Below are positions 8,089 to 16,412 of a stretch of 33,028 nt of DNA, in pieces. The stretch is from Gemmatimonadota bacterium (lineage in GTDB: Bacteria; Gemmatimonadota; Gemmatimonadetes; Gemmatimonadales; GWC2-71-9), in contig JADFIT010000021.1 in the NCBI GenBank assembly GCA_022566515.1, positions 1 to 33,028 of the forward strand, in the 5' to 3' direction. Within the stretch, counting starts at the first letter, position 1; the number at the start of each line of letters is the position of its first letter. The notes below the pieces were generated by a model, which made no database searches, was not told where the DNA came from, and was given only the letters and a program-made list of their open reading frames with translations. A program made the position numbers and the translations under genes.

Positions 8089-9642
8089 ATGGCAAGACGG
8101 TGGCTCGTGGTAACCGCTATTTGTACTGCGGCATTCTCTCCCTCCGCGGCCGGAGCACGGCAATCACCGGTTGATATTGCCCGGGCCTACCGCGAGGCGC
8201 ACGGTGCCGAGATTCTCGACGAGTTCAGGAGCCTGCTGGCGATGCCGAACGTGGCGTCGGACTCGGTTGGGATAAACGAGAATGCGGCATACATCCGCGA
8301 TGCTTTGATTGAACTCGGAGTGGACGCGGAGCTGCTGCGTATTCCCGGTGCACCTCCGATCGTGTACGGCGAGCTTGCCGTGCCTGGCGCCACCCGTACG
8401 TTGGGCATCTACGTGCATTATGATGGGCAGCCGGTGGACAGCAGCCGCTGGAGCAATGGGCCCTGGACGCCCACTTTGTACACCCGTGCGATTGATGATG
8501 GGGGAACGCAACTGGCGTTCCCGAAGGCCGGCGAACGGATCGATCCCGAATGGCGCATCTATGCCAGGTCGGCCGGCGACGACAAGGCGCCAATCGGCGC
8601 CTTGCTGCCGGTGTTGCGGGCCTTTCGTGAGGCCGGGATCTCGCCCACCTCCAACATCAAGTTCTTCTTCGAGGGCGAGGAGGAGGCTGGCTCCAGGCGG
8701 CTGCGGCAATACCTCGAAGGCAACCGTGCACGACTGGATGACATCGACATATGGCTCTTCTTCGACGGGCCGGTGCACCAGAGCCGCCGGCCGCTGTTGA
8801 CGTTTGGTGTCCGCGGCGTGACGGGTATCGAGGTGACGGTCTACGGTTCGATGCGTCCACTCCACAGTGGCCATTACGGCAACTGGGCCCCCGTGCCGGG
8901 ACAGATGTTGGCGGCACTCCTGGCTACGATGAAAGACGAGGATGGGAACGTTCTGGTTGAGGGGTTCTACGACACGGTGGAGCCCCTGGGCGAGTTGGAG
9001 CGTGCCGTGCTCAGGGAGCTGCCGGACTACGACGAGGAGCTGAAGCGCGAGTTGGGACTGCTGCGGACCGAGGGCGGCGGCGCGTCGCTGGCGGAGCGTC
9101 TGTTGCTGCCGTCGCTCACGGTGCGCGGTCTTGCCAGTGCCAATGTGGGGGCGTTGGTCCGGAACATCATTCCCGCCACGGCCACAGCGGCACTTGGGAT
9201 TCGTCTGGTCAAAGGGAACGATCCGGAGCAGATGAAGGACCTCGTGGAGGCACACATTCGCCGCCAGGGCTATCACATCGTGCGGGAGGATCCGGATCGG
9301 GAAACCCGACTGCGGTATCCCAAGATTGCCAAAGTCACGCGCTCGGGGGGATATCCGGCGGCTCGTACAGCAATGGATGTGCCGATCGTGCAGCAAGTGA
9401 TTCGCGCAACCCGCCGGGCTGCCGGCGAGGACCTGGTGTTGTTTCCGGCACTGGGCGGATCGCTGCCGCTGTACTTGTTCACCGACGTCATGGGGAAGCC
9501 GGCGCTGATCCTCCCCATCGCGAATCATGACGACAACCAGCATGCGGCGGATGAAAACCTCCGCGTTGCAAACCTATGGTACGGCATCGACCTCTATGCG
9601 GCGCTCCTGACCATGCCTCCGGACAGTGGGGGCGGGGGCTGA
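8089..9642 (+). CDS. Secreted M20-family metallopeptidase
   Basis: 517 aa from the ATG at 8089. GAGGTG sits 5 nt before this ATG and decides it over the GTG at 8080. A signal peptide ends near AAGARQ. Di-zinc site motifs are YVHYDGQP (H110, D112), SAGDDKAP (bridging Asp164 or 165) and EGEEEAGS (catalytic Glu and ligand Glu near 196-199), with a C-terminal His in IANHDDNQH. The order and spacing fit dipeptidase/carboxypeptidase members such as PepV and CNDP. The central dimerization domain is present (TVYGSMRPLHSGHYG). It probably hydrolyses dipeptides or acyl-amino acids released by the upstream carboxypeptidase. Confidence 0.9.
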   Translation: MARRWLVVTAICTAAFSPSAAGARQSPVDIARAYREAHGAEILDEFRSLLAMPNVASDSVGINENAAYIRDALIELGVDAELLRIPGAPPIVYGELAVPGATRTLGIYVHYDGQPVDSSRWSNGPWTPTLYTRAIDDGGTQLAFPKAGERIDPEWRIYARSAGDDKAPIGALLPVLRAFREAGISPTSNIKFFFEGEEEAGSRRLRQYLEGNRARLDDIDIWLFFDGPVHQSRRPLLTFGVRGVTGIEVTVYGSMRPLHSGHYGNWAPVPGQMLAALLATMKDEDGNVLVEGFYDTVEPLGELERAVLRELPDYDEELKRELGLLRTEGGGASLAERLLLPSLTVRGLASANVGALVRNIIPATATAALGIRLVKGNDPEQMKDLVEAHIRRQGYHIVREDPDRETRLRYPKIAKVTRSGGYPAARTAMDVPIVQQVIRATRRAAGEDLVLFPALGGSLPLYLFTDVMGKPALILPIANHDDNQHAADENLRVANLWYGIDLYAALLTMPPDSGGGG

Positions 9643-9797
9643 GGCCGGCGTGGGGTGCCGAGCCGTTGACTTTCTTCGCGGTTGCCCTTACCCATCGAGT
9701 AGAGGCCCCATGTTGAAAGACGTAGCGATTATGGGGCCGGCAATGACACCCAGTTCAGAAGGGACGCCATAAGACCTCGATCTAGCAGGCCACGTCG

Positions 9798-11051
9798 GTG
9801 ACTACACTGCTCGTGGTCATCGGCCTGGCGTTGATCATCTCGTTCGCGTGCTCCGTCCTGGAAGCGGTTCTGCTGTCCACGTCCCACTCTTTCATCGCGG
9901 TGCTTCGGGACCGCGGTGATCGGGCGGGCGCGTTGCTGACCGACATGCGCGAGAGCATGGACGAGCCGATCGCCGCCATCCTCACGCTCAACACCATCGG
10001 CAACACCATGGGGGCCGCCGTGGGTGGTGGCTTGGCGCTGCGCCTGTTTGGCCCCAAATGGGGGATCGCGCTCTTTTCGGCTCTGCTGACGCTGGCCGTG
10101 TTGATGTTCTCTGAGATTCTCCCAAAGACACTCGGCGCCCGTTATTGGCGAAGGCTGGCCAAGCCCACCGCATACGTGGTGCGGGCCTTGATCTTTGCCA
10201 TGAAACCAATCCTCGTGCCCCTCGCCTATTTCAACAGATTGATCACGCCGCGTGGGCAGGCGATACCCAAGATGAGTCGAGCCGAGTTGGAGGCGTTGGC
10301 GGAAATGGGGCGGTTGGAAGGTGAAATTGACCAGGACGAGTGGCAAGTGGTCAGCAACGTGATGAACCTCGACCGCGTCAAAGTCAGTCAAGTGATGACG
10401 CCGCGGACCGCGATGGTGGCGATACCGGTAGAGACGTCGGCGAAGGAAGCCCAGAGGGTCATGGTGGACCAAGGACGTCTCCGATTGCCGGTCTACGAGG
10501 AGACGATCGATCGTGTGGTGGGTATCCTCCTCGCGCGGGATCTCTGGCGCGCGGATCGGGATGGCGTGCAGGATATTCAGACGGTCATGCGGTCACCGCG
10601 ATTCGTTCCAGGGAGCAAGATCGTAGAGGATCTTCTGACCGAGATGCGGAGCGAGCGCATCAAGATGGTCATCGTGCTCGATGAATTCGGCGGAACCGCG
10701 GGGCTGGTCACGCTGGAGGATCTCATCGAGGAAATCGTGGGTGAGATACACGATGAGCACGAACACGAGCCGCTGCCGTTCGAGGAGGCCACCAACGGTG
10801 AGTTGCTGATCGGAGGCGGTGTAGCGGTGCATGACGTCAACGAGCGCTGCGATCTCGACCTGCCCGAAGACGTCATCGATACGATCGGCGGCTACGTGTT
10901 CGGCCGGCTGGGGCGCGTGGCCGTGGTGGGCGACGAGATTGCCGTCCAGGGCGGGGGATTCCGCGTCAGCTCGATCGACGGTCGGAGGATCAGGAGGGTT
11001 TCGTTCCGGAGGGATTCTGGTGCTGCGGCCCCGGGGGGCCGGAAACACTAG
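9798..11051 (+). CDS. CNNM/CorC-type membrane protein (DUF21 + two CBS domains + CorC domain)
   Basis: 417 aa starting at GTG 9798. Residues 1 to about 165 form the DUF21 (CNNM) membrane domain with about four hydrophobic segments, including FACSVLEAVLLST and MFSEILPKTLG. A CBS pair follows from about 195 to 315 (VMTPRTAMVAIP, RLPVYEETIDRVVGIL, VLDEFGGTAGLVTLEDLIEEIVGEI). The C-terminal CorC/HlyC domain carries VAVHDVNERCDLDLP. The family is annotated as hemolysin, but structures of relatives support Mg2+ export or divalent-cation transport sensed through the CBS pair. It stands alone downstream of the peptidases, 155 nt after the M20 gene. Confidence 0.88.
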   Translation: MTTLLVVIGLALIISFACSVLEAVLLSTSHSFIAVLRDRGDRAGALLTDMRESMDEPIAAILTLNTIGNTMGAAVGGGLALRLFGPKWGIALFSALLTLAVLMFSEILPKTLGARYWRRLAKPTAYVVRALIFAMKPILVPLAYFNRLITPRGQAIPKMSRAELEALAEMGRLEGEIDQDEWQVVSNVMNLDRVKVSQVMTPRTAMVAIPVETSAKEAQRVMVDQGRLRLPVYEETIDRVVGILLARDLWRADRDGVQDIQTVMRSPRFVPGSKIVEDLLTEMRSERIKMVIVLDEFGGTAGLVTLEDLIEEIVGEIHDEHEHEPLPFEEATNGELLIGGGVAVHDVNERCDLDLPEDVIDTIGGYVFGRLGRVAVVGDEIAVQGGGFRVSSIDGRRIRRVSFRRDSGAAAPGGRKH

Positions 11052-11323
11052 CTGCCGGCGTGGAAAGCGCGAGGCATCAGGGGTTTACCATGATCTGCGG
11101 AGGCTGGGCCGGTCGGAAATCTCCCGCCTACCGCGATTGACGCCTCGAGGGAACGGCCAGACAGGTGGTACGTCTCTGTGTGAGACATATCACGACCCCT
11201 GGCACGGAAAGTTTGCATCTTTCTATGGCAAACCCGATCTTCGTCGCTACGCCGGGAAGGCCTTTCAGTGCATGGCCCCCAGGGTGGGCCGGCGGACGGA
11301 TGCGGTCGACGGGAGGACCAAAA

Positions 11324-11734
11324 ATGAGTGACCCTGAGCGCCTGATCTTTTCTAACTTCATATTCAACCGCTTCCCCGATGGAAGGTGTCGAGCACAAGT
11401 GGAGCTGACACGAAGTGGTGGAGACATGTTTGTCGGTACCAGAGAGGGCAAGGGAACCGAAACCGTGGCGTTGCGGTGCGCGGCGCAGGCCTCCGTCGAT
11501 GCAATTCAACAGGTGGTGGAATCCGGTCGGTCCTTCGAGTTGCTCGGCGTGAAATCCGTCCACGCGTTCGATTCGGTCATCGTGATCGTGTCGGTCGGTG
11601 TAAAAGACCAGGACGGCCGCCGCCGATTCGTGGGCACGTACGTGGCGGAACAAGGTGCTGAACGTGCAGCGGCGGTTGCCGTCTTGAACGCGACCAATCG
11701 CTATGTGGAGAACGATTCGGTGGTGAGGTCGTAG
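11324..11734 (+). CDS. Small protein with an internal duplication, function unknown
   Basis: 136 aa. The frame extends further upstream, but GGGAGG at 11311 with ATG 11324 gives the natural start. No signal peptide. I do not recognise a named family. Two halves (about 24-66 and 84-128) look alike: a beta strand with VELTRSGG or VGVKDQDG, then FVGT, an acidic turn ending in Glu, and an Ala-rich helix (ETVALRCAAQAS and ERAAAVAVLNA). Each half predicts beta-beta-alpha, so the protein may be a tandem of one small fold. It converges on aconitase X with 64 nt between. Upstream, 272 nt hold no gene but two small hairpins. Confidence 0.65.
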   Translation: MSDPERLIFSNFIFNRFPDGRCRAQVELTRSGGDMFVGTREGKGTETVALRCAAQASVDAIQQVVESGRSFELLGVKSVHAFDSVIVIVSVGVKDQDGRRRFVGTYVAEQGAERAAAVAVLNATNRYVENDSVVRS

Positions 11735-11798
11735 GAGGGAGCAGGGAGGAGGGAAGGAAATCGACCGACCACTCGGGCACTAGTGTGCCTCTCACGTC

Positions 11799-12227
11799 TT
11801 ACTCTTCACCTCTCATGCGTATCCGGCCGTCCTCGGTAACTGTGGCCACACCGACCGCTGGCAGCATCGTAACGTCGTCCACTGCTACTACCGGAATAGA
11901 CGGATAGCCCATCTCCCGCGCGACGATGACGCCCAGGGTCAGGATGGCGTCGACGCTACCCAACACCACCGCAGCCGGTGCGTGTCGCTGGCGCAGCAGC
12001 TCGAGCATGATGGCGCTCGATGAACTCGATCCGATCGTTGCAGGAAGAACCAGTACGGTCCCTGTAATATCCCTTCCGTAATCCGGGTGTCGCGGATCGA
12101 TGATCCGACCGGTGGTGGGTTCCACGCCTCCCCAGAGGCTGATCGGTTTCGACAGGCGGCACAATCGGCCCGTTGCACGTCCCCGAATGAGCACCCTTCC
12201 CTGAATCTCTCCCACGCTCAACTCCAC
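11799..12227 (-). CDS. Aconitase X small (swivel) subunit
   Basis: 142 aa from a GTG at 12227. The frame is open further upstream, but that part is the shadow of the large-subunit gene, and family members begin at about this point. The GTG lies inside the last codons of the large subunit (overlap of 10 nt), so translation is probably coupled. Recognisable blocks are GRATGRLCRLSKPISLWGG, HPDYGRDITGTVLVLP and TIGSSSSSAIMLELL, then a VDDVTMLP segment (DUF126 swivel domain, like aconitase domain 4). With the large subunit it forms the two-chain type of aconitase X. Known members are cis-3-hydroxy-L-proline dehydratase and, in archaea, phosphomevalonate dehydratase. Confidence 0.85.
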   Translation of the reverse strand: MELSVGEIQGRVLIRGRATGRLCRLSKPISLWGGVEPTTGRIIDPRHPDYGRDITGTVLVLPATIGSSSSSAIMLELLRQRHAPAAVVLGSVDAILTLGVIVAREMGYPSIPVVAVDDVTMLPAVGVATVTEDGRIRMRGEE

Positions 12228-13522
12228 AGCCGTTCGTCCCGAACCAACCGGCCCGCTCGTGCCGTCGCGACGCAATCCTCGAGGCTGCCGTACACCACCT
12301 GGTATCCGGTGTTGGCCGGCGTGTAGTGCGCGAACTTGCCGGAATTCGTCATCAGCACCCCGCCACCCTCCGGCAGGATGGGGGTAACGACCACGCATGT
12401 GTCCACTACGATCTCGACGCCCGCCTTCCGGAGCCGGCTGAGTCTCTCGGTGCGTTCCAAATCCTCTCGGACACCCCGGCCCGTGCAGACAAAGAAAGGA
12501 ATGGCGAGGGGCGTGTCGCCAATCAGCCGATCTAGGTCCTCGAACTCGTGGAGTGAGAAATGCGGGCTTCCCAACGCGATTGCGGAGATGCGGTGGTCGT
12601 CGGTCGTGGACAACTCGTCGCGAGCCTGGCGGATCATCGCGGGCGTTAGCTCGATGGTCCTGCTCGGCTCCCGGCCCCCCAATGCCGTCTGCAGGTCCGG
12701 CGCCTCGGGCGTGACGCCGGCCACGTGAAACAACGCCACTTCGCCGGTGGACGCGGCAGACGCGCCAAGTGCCTTGAGACGGTCTTCGCTCGTCGTGGGC
12801 GGGAGTCCGTCGATCACGGCGACCTCGCTCCCGACGGCCGCCCCGAGCCAGCTACCGAGCACGGGATAAAAGACGGCCGTCTCCTTCAGCCGGTCCGACA
12901 GGCTGTCGGTGCTGATCAGGACTGTTGCCCGGCGGTTCTCGTCGAGGTGGAGACCGACCATGGGGGCTCGGCCTACCAGCGCGCAGCAGATGTCCAGGAA
13001 GTCGCCGTAGCGGTTGGTGCGGGCGCCGAGCACGGAGTTGGCGAATGCTACGGCATTGCTCTCGCCCCACGCCACCTGCTCTCCGAACGCCGGACGGTGA
13101 CCGGCCTGGTAGGGGGCACAGGTCCACGTGGGACGGCACCCCATCTTTTCGTACGCCGCCATGAGCCGACGTGCCATCTCGTAGCGATGGTCGTCCAAAC
13201 GACCCCGCTTGGCGCTGAAGAGGTCGAGAGCGCCCACATTGAGCGTCGTGGGCACGCGCACCTTGGCACCGCCCTCAACGAGGCGTTCAGCGAATTCCAC
13301 GCCTCCGTCGCCGTGATACAGGCAGCCGTCGATGTGGGCCGAGGTGATCCGCCCCAGGAGAGGCGCGTCCATGATCTCCGCCATCTCGACCACGATCCGC
13401 ATGGCCATGGCGGCGGCCTCGCCGGCTTCTCCCCGGGCCAGTGCCTGCTCTTCGGCGTTCAGCTCCACGATCCGCACCTTGCTTGGCTGGTGAGTATCTA
13501 TCGAATCTAGAGGAAGATCCAT
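12218..13522 (-). CDS. Aconitase X large (catalytic) subunit
   Basis: 434 aa from ATG 13522. The frame extends to a GTG at 13621 inside a palindrome, but homologs start close before the LNAEEQALARGEAGEA block. No strong RBS supports either start. Family hallmarks include SAHIDGCLYHGDGG, PTTLNVGALD and TCAPYQ followed by P-x-x-GEQVAWGESNAVAFANS and GARTNRYGD. Several Cys that could bind an Fe-S cluster are seen (in GCRPTWTCAPYQ, DICCA, FFVCTGRG and DTCVVVTP). The enzyme dehydrates a hydroxy acid. The bacterial context with secreted peptidases would suit hydroxyproline catabolism, but no other hydroxyproline gene is present, so the substrate stays open. Confidence 0.88.
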   Translation of the reverse strand: MDLPLDSIDTHQPSKVRIVELNAEEQALARGEAGEAAAMAMRIVVEMAEIMDAPLLGRITSAHIDGCLYHGDGGVEFAERLVEGGAKVRVPTTLNVGALDLFSAKRGRLDDHRYEMARRLMAAYEKMGCRPTWTCAPYQAGHRPAFGEQVAWGESNAVAFANSVLGARTNRYGDFLDICCALVGRAPMVGLHLDENRRATVLISTDSLSDRLKETAVFYPVLGSWLGAAVGSEVAVIDGLPPTTSEDRLKALGASAASTGEVALFHVAGVTPEAPDLQTALGGREPSRTIELTPAMIRQARDELSTTDDHRISAIALGSPHFSLHEFEDLDRLIGDTPLAIPFFVCTGRGVREDLERTERLSRLRKAGVEIVVDTCVVVTPILPEGGGVLMTNSGKFAHYTPANTGYQVVYGSLEDCVATARAGRLVRDERLWS

Positions 13523-13604
13523 TGCCGCGGTGTACTCACGGAGAGGCCCGACCTGGCGCTGGAGCGCGTTGCGAAGCGCATGGCCGGATCCGGCGCGGGA
13601 GAAG

Positions 13605-13637
13605 TTAGCCACGGAAACCACTGGTTTCCGTGGCTAA
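13605..13637. promoter_or_regulatory. Perfect 16-bp palindrome between divergent genes
   Basis: TTAGCCACGGAAACCA at 13605-13620 and its exact reverse complement at 13622-13637 flank a single C. It lies between the divergent aconitase X and beta-propeller genes, 83 nt upstream of ATG 13522 and 125 nt before ATG 13763. TGGCTAA recurs at 13650-13656. An operator for a dimeric regulator is the simplest reading; a hairpin acting as a bidirectional terminator is less likely between divergent genes. Confidence 0.6.
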
Positions 13638-13762
13638 ACCAAACGTTGTATGGCTAAGCCGAGCTGGTGTCTCCACTCTGGTCCGGTTGCGACGATTGGA
13701 TAGGCTTGGGCATCTTGAAAGTCGTAATCAAGCAAAACCGATATCCTACGATGGAGGAGTTG

Positions 13763-14974
13763 ATGGACCTCAGACCGCCGAAGATCGCAGGGGCATGCCT
13801 GGCCCTGACCATGCTCACCGGCATTCCTGTGGCAACCGCTGCTCAGGTCCCAGAGCGCCGTCTCACCAAACCGGACGCCACGTTTCCCGAGGCTTTTGGC
13901 ATGGTTGGGGGCCTGCGCGAGTTGCGCGATGGACGAGTGCTGATCGCCGATCCCCTGGGCCAGGCGTTGATGGTGGTGGATCTGGTGGCGGGCACGGCCG
14001 ACACCATCGGAAGGGTGGGAGCCGGCCCGGGTGAATACAGACAGCCCGACGGCGTATTCCCGCTGCCAGGGGACTCGACGCTGTTGGTGGACCTCGGAAA
14101 CGGCCGCCTCACGGTGCTGGGACCGGACCTGAGCTTCGGTGAGACCACCCCAATTGCCCAAGGCGGGCAGGGGCATGGTGCCGGCCAAGGAAGCCCCATG
14201 GGCGGCATGAATGCCGTACTTCCCCGGGGCACGGACTCTCAAGGGCGGGTCTATTTCCAGGCCCTGGGCTTGGGGATGAGGCCCGGCGGGCAGTTGCCCG
14301 ACTCGGCGGCGATCATGCGGTGGGACCGGGCCACCGGAGCCTTCGACGAGGTGGGTCGGGTCAAGCTCCAAGAACGCCGTACTGAGACCTCGGGGGGACG
14401 GGGTGAGCGCAGCGTCCGCCTTATCCAGACACCACTTTCCCCGCAGGACGCCTGGGCGGTGGGTTGGAACGGTCGACTGGCTACGGCGCGGACGGACGGA
14501 TACTACCTCGAATGGACAGAGCCCGGCGGCGGCCGTGTTCGGGGTGACGACGTGTCGTACCGGCCCGTGAGGATACGCCGGGCCGAGAAGGAGGAGTGGG
14601 TGAATCAATCATCCTCGAGTGGGCTTAGGGTCATGGTAGAGATCAACAACGGAGTTCGATCGATGTCTTTCGGACGAGGCGGTGGTGGCGGAGGACTGCC
14701 CGACATTGACGACTACGAATGGCCGGACGCCAAGCCCCCGTTTGTGGCTAGCGGCGTGCGGGTCACTCCCGAGGGCGACGCGTGGGTGCGGCGCTCTGTG
14801 GCCGCCGGCGATGCCCCGGTTTTCGACGTGTTTGGGGCCGATGGACAGTTGAAGGAACGGGTGACGCTCCCGGTTGGCCGCGAAGTCGTCGGGTTTGGTC
14901 GGGTGCACGTGTACGTGGTGCTGCGCGACGAATTCGATCTCCAATGGCTGGAGCGGTACGAGCGGAAGACCTGA
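13763..14974 (+). CDS. Secreted beta-propeller protein (6-bladed/NHL-like)
   Basis: 403 aa from ATG 13763. GGAGG at 13753 with 5 nt spacing decides this start over the upstream ATG at 13751. The signal peptide ends near PVATAAQ. The body contains repeated propeller phrases: ELRDGRVLIADPLGQALMVVD, with GAGPGEYRQPDGVFPLPGDST following, and later DAWAVGWNGRLATART and VTPEGDAWVRR. These resemble blades of the 6-bladed propellers common in secreted proteins of Gemmatimonadota and Bacteroidota. A Gly-rich stretch (FGRGGGGGGLPD) lies in the second half. No catalytic motif is seen; a binding role is likely. Confidence 0.7.
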   Translation: MDLRPPKIAGACLALTMLTGIPVATAAQVPERRLTKPDATFPEAFGMVGGLRELRDGRVLIADPLGQALMVVDLVAGTADTIGRVGAGPGEYRQPDGVFPLPGDSTLLVDLGNGRLTVLGPDLSFGETTPIAQGGQGHGAGQGSPMGGMNAVLPRGTDSQGRVYFQALGLGMRPGGQLPDSAAIMRWDRATGAFDEVGRVKLQERRTETSGGRGERSVRLIQTPLSPQDAWAVGWNGRLATARTDGYYLEWTEPGGGRVRGDDVSYRPVRIRRAEKEEWVNQSSSSGLRVMVEINNGVRSMSFGRGGGGGGLPDIDDYEWPDAKPPFVASGVRVTPEGDAWVRRSVAAGDAPVFDVFGADGQLKERVTLPVGREVVGFGRVHVYVVLRDEFDLQWLERYERKT

Positions 14975-14983
14975 GATGGTGAC

Positions 14984-15038
14984 GTAGCGAGCCGCAGTCT
15001 GCATGGGGCAGGTCCCTCTACGCGCTGCGGTCCGCTAC
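14984..15038. terminator. Long inverted repeat between convergent genes
   Basis: GTAGCGAGCCGCAG at 14984-14997 pairs with CTGCGGTCCGCTAC at 15025-15038 apart from two central bases. It starts 9 nt after the beta-propeller stop and covers the stop codon of the acyltransferase. No T-tract follows on either strand, so a role as bidirectional terminator is only a guess. Confidence 0.35.
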
Positions 15039-16375
15039 GGCCCACCTCTCTCTCTGTCGTACAACTCCCTGAGGCCTTCCGCGATCTCACGCTGCTGCTT
15101 CCGCAACCCCTCGACCATCTCGCGCCGCGCCCGCAGCAGGAAGAACCGCCGCGCATCCTTCAACGCTCCGCTCCACCGCTCCCGGGTCCGGCGCCCCACC
15201 AGGCCGATGGCGGGCACCGCAACCACCGTCGCCGCGCCGGCGAGGACCCCTTTCACCGCGCCCACGAGCACGGCGAGGAATCCGATCCACATCAGGTACA
15301 CGGCCGCTCCGATCAAAAGCTTGAACGTGGACCGCTGGTCGACGTTGGGCCGGAGGGCCATGGCCACTCTGCCGGTCACCTGGTTTGGGAGCCAGGTCAC
15401 GGCGAGGCCGGCGAGAGCCACGACGAACGCCGGCGCGCCTACGAGGTAGAACCGGCGCAACCCCCACCGCAGGCTGGCCCGCAACCTCACATCGACCGCC
15501 AGGTCTCCTGGCGTAACGCCCAGGCGCTCGAGCTGGCGGCAGTGGCGTGCCACGTCATCCACCAGCGCTGAGGCGCGGGGGTCGGGCGCGCTTCGGATGC
15601 GGGAGAGGATGGACGTCGTGACCTCGAGGCGCTCGACCTTCCGGGCCGGATCGGTGTCGCCGCCCCCGCCCCCGCCCCCGCCCCACTCGGCCTGCCACAC
15701 GGCTTCGGCACAGTCCACCAGCGGTTGGTCCTCCCAGCGTTCCAGGTTGATGGTGACCTGGCGCATGGCCCCGTCGATGCGTCTGGTGAGTTCCCGTACT
15801 GCATCACGATCATCGGGAGTGTGGATGGCCAGATCGTCCCACGCGACGGGTTGTCCCACCACCACCAGCGCGTCGGATCGGAAGATGTCCTTACTACGGA
15901 ACACCAGGCCGACGGGGACGATGGGGAAGGGTTCGGGATGCTGGGCCAGCGTGCCCAGGGCGATACGCGCCGCTCCTGTCTTGAGCCTCGCGAGTCCAGG
16001 TTCGCTGTGGCTCAACCCCTCGGGAAAGATTCCGATGGCGGCACCCCCTGCCAGCGCCTGGTGCACGGCCCGAAACGTGTCGACGTTGGCGTCCATCGCC
16101 TGTGGGTCGTCGACTCGCCGGTACACCGGTATCGCCCCGCTTGCTCGAACCAGCCAACCCACTTTGCGATCGGTGAACAGCGGGGCCTTCGCGAGGAACC
16201 GCACCGGCCGCCGGGCAGCGGCTGCGACCAAGACCGGATCGAGGAGTGAATTCGGGTGGTTGGCTACCAGCAACACCGGACCGCCATGCGGGATACGGCC
16301 GCCGGCGACGGTGAGCCGGTAGTAAATCCGGGCTGCCGCGGCGGATACCAGCGAGATTGCGGGGAGGAGCCACAT
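15035..16375 (-). CDS. Glycerophosphate/lysophospholipid acyltransferase (PlsC-type) with extra membrane domain
   Basis: 446 aa from ATG 16375; a TTG 27 nt upstream is possible and neither has a good RBS. After an N-terminal hydrophobic segment comes the acyltransferase core: NHPNSLLD (the H-x5-D variant of the HX4D motif), FLAKAPLF, GAIPVYRR and FPEGLSHSEP. These attach an acyl chain to a glycerophospholipid precursor at the membrane. A run of eight Gly, encoded by a GGGGGC repeat, separates the catalytic part from a helical stretch. Two to three membrane segments follow (VALAGLAVTWLP and FKLLIGAAVYLMWIGFLAVL, then a Gly/Ala-rich one). The charged tail is probably coiled coil. This long form is typical of a GPAT-like group rather than short PlsC. 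Confidence 0.82.
   Translation of the reverse strand: MWLLPAISLVSAAAARIYYRLTVAGGRIPHGGPVLLVANHPNSLLDPVLVAAAARRPVRFLAKAPLFTDRKVGWLVRASGAIPVYRRVDDPQAMDANVDTFRAVHQALAGGAAIGIFPEGLSHSEPGLARLKTGAARIALGTLAQHPEPFPIVPVGLVFRSKDIFRSDALVVVGQPVAWDDLAIHTPDDRDAVRELTRRIDGAMRQVTINLERWEDQPLVDCAEAVWQAEWGGGGGGGGDTDPARKVERLEVTTSILSRIRSAPDPRASALVDDVARHCRQLERLGVTPGDLAVDVRLRASLRWGLRRFYLVGAPAFVVALAGLAVTWLPNQVTGRVAMALRPNVDQRSTFKLLIGAAVYLMWIGFLAVLVGAVKGVLAGAATVVAVPAIGLVGRRTRERWSGALKDARRFFLLRARREMVEGLRKQQREIAEGLRELYDRERGGP
15662..15684. repeat. GGGGGC hexamer repeat inside the acyltransferase gene
   Basis: Three full GCCCCC units plus GCCCC on the plus strand, so G-rich on the coding strand, giving the Gly8 run. It has the same unit as the repeat at 3660, but encodes a different dipeptide and lies on the opposite strand relative to its gene. 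Unit changes would alter protein length without shifting frame. Confidence 0.85.
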
Positions 16376-16412
16376 GGTCGAGTGCCGGTAAGGGTAGGTC
16401 AATTTACTCGCT

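Noticed and set aside
8164-9543. 459-codon open frame on the minus strand
   Set aside because: Antisense of the M20 peptidase; His/Gln/Arg-rich composition typical of a GC-rich shadow frame.
9665-9693. TTGACT as a promoter -35 for the CNNM gene
   Set aside because: The hexamer at 17-nt spacing is TACCCA, a poor -10.
9710-9772. 20-codon ORF after AGAGG upstream of the CNNM gene
   Set aside because: Good RBS-like sequence, but composition and product show nothing recognisable and no linked terminator is seen.
11211-11290. Possible c-di-GMP (GEMM) riboswitch suggested by GGCAAACC
   Set aside because: The GACGCAAAGCC part and receptor features are missing.
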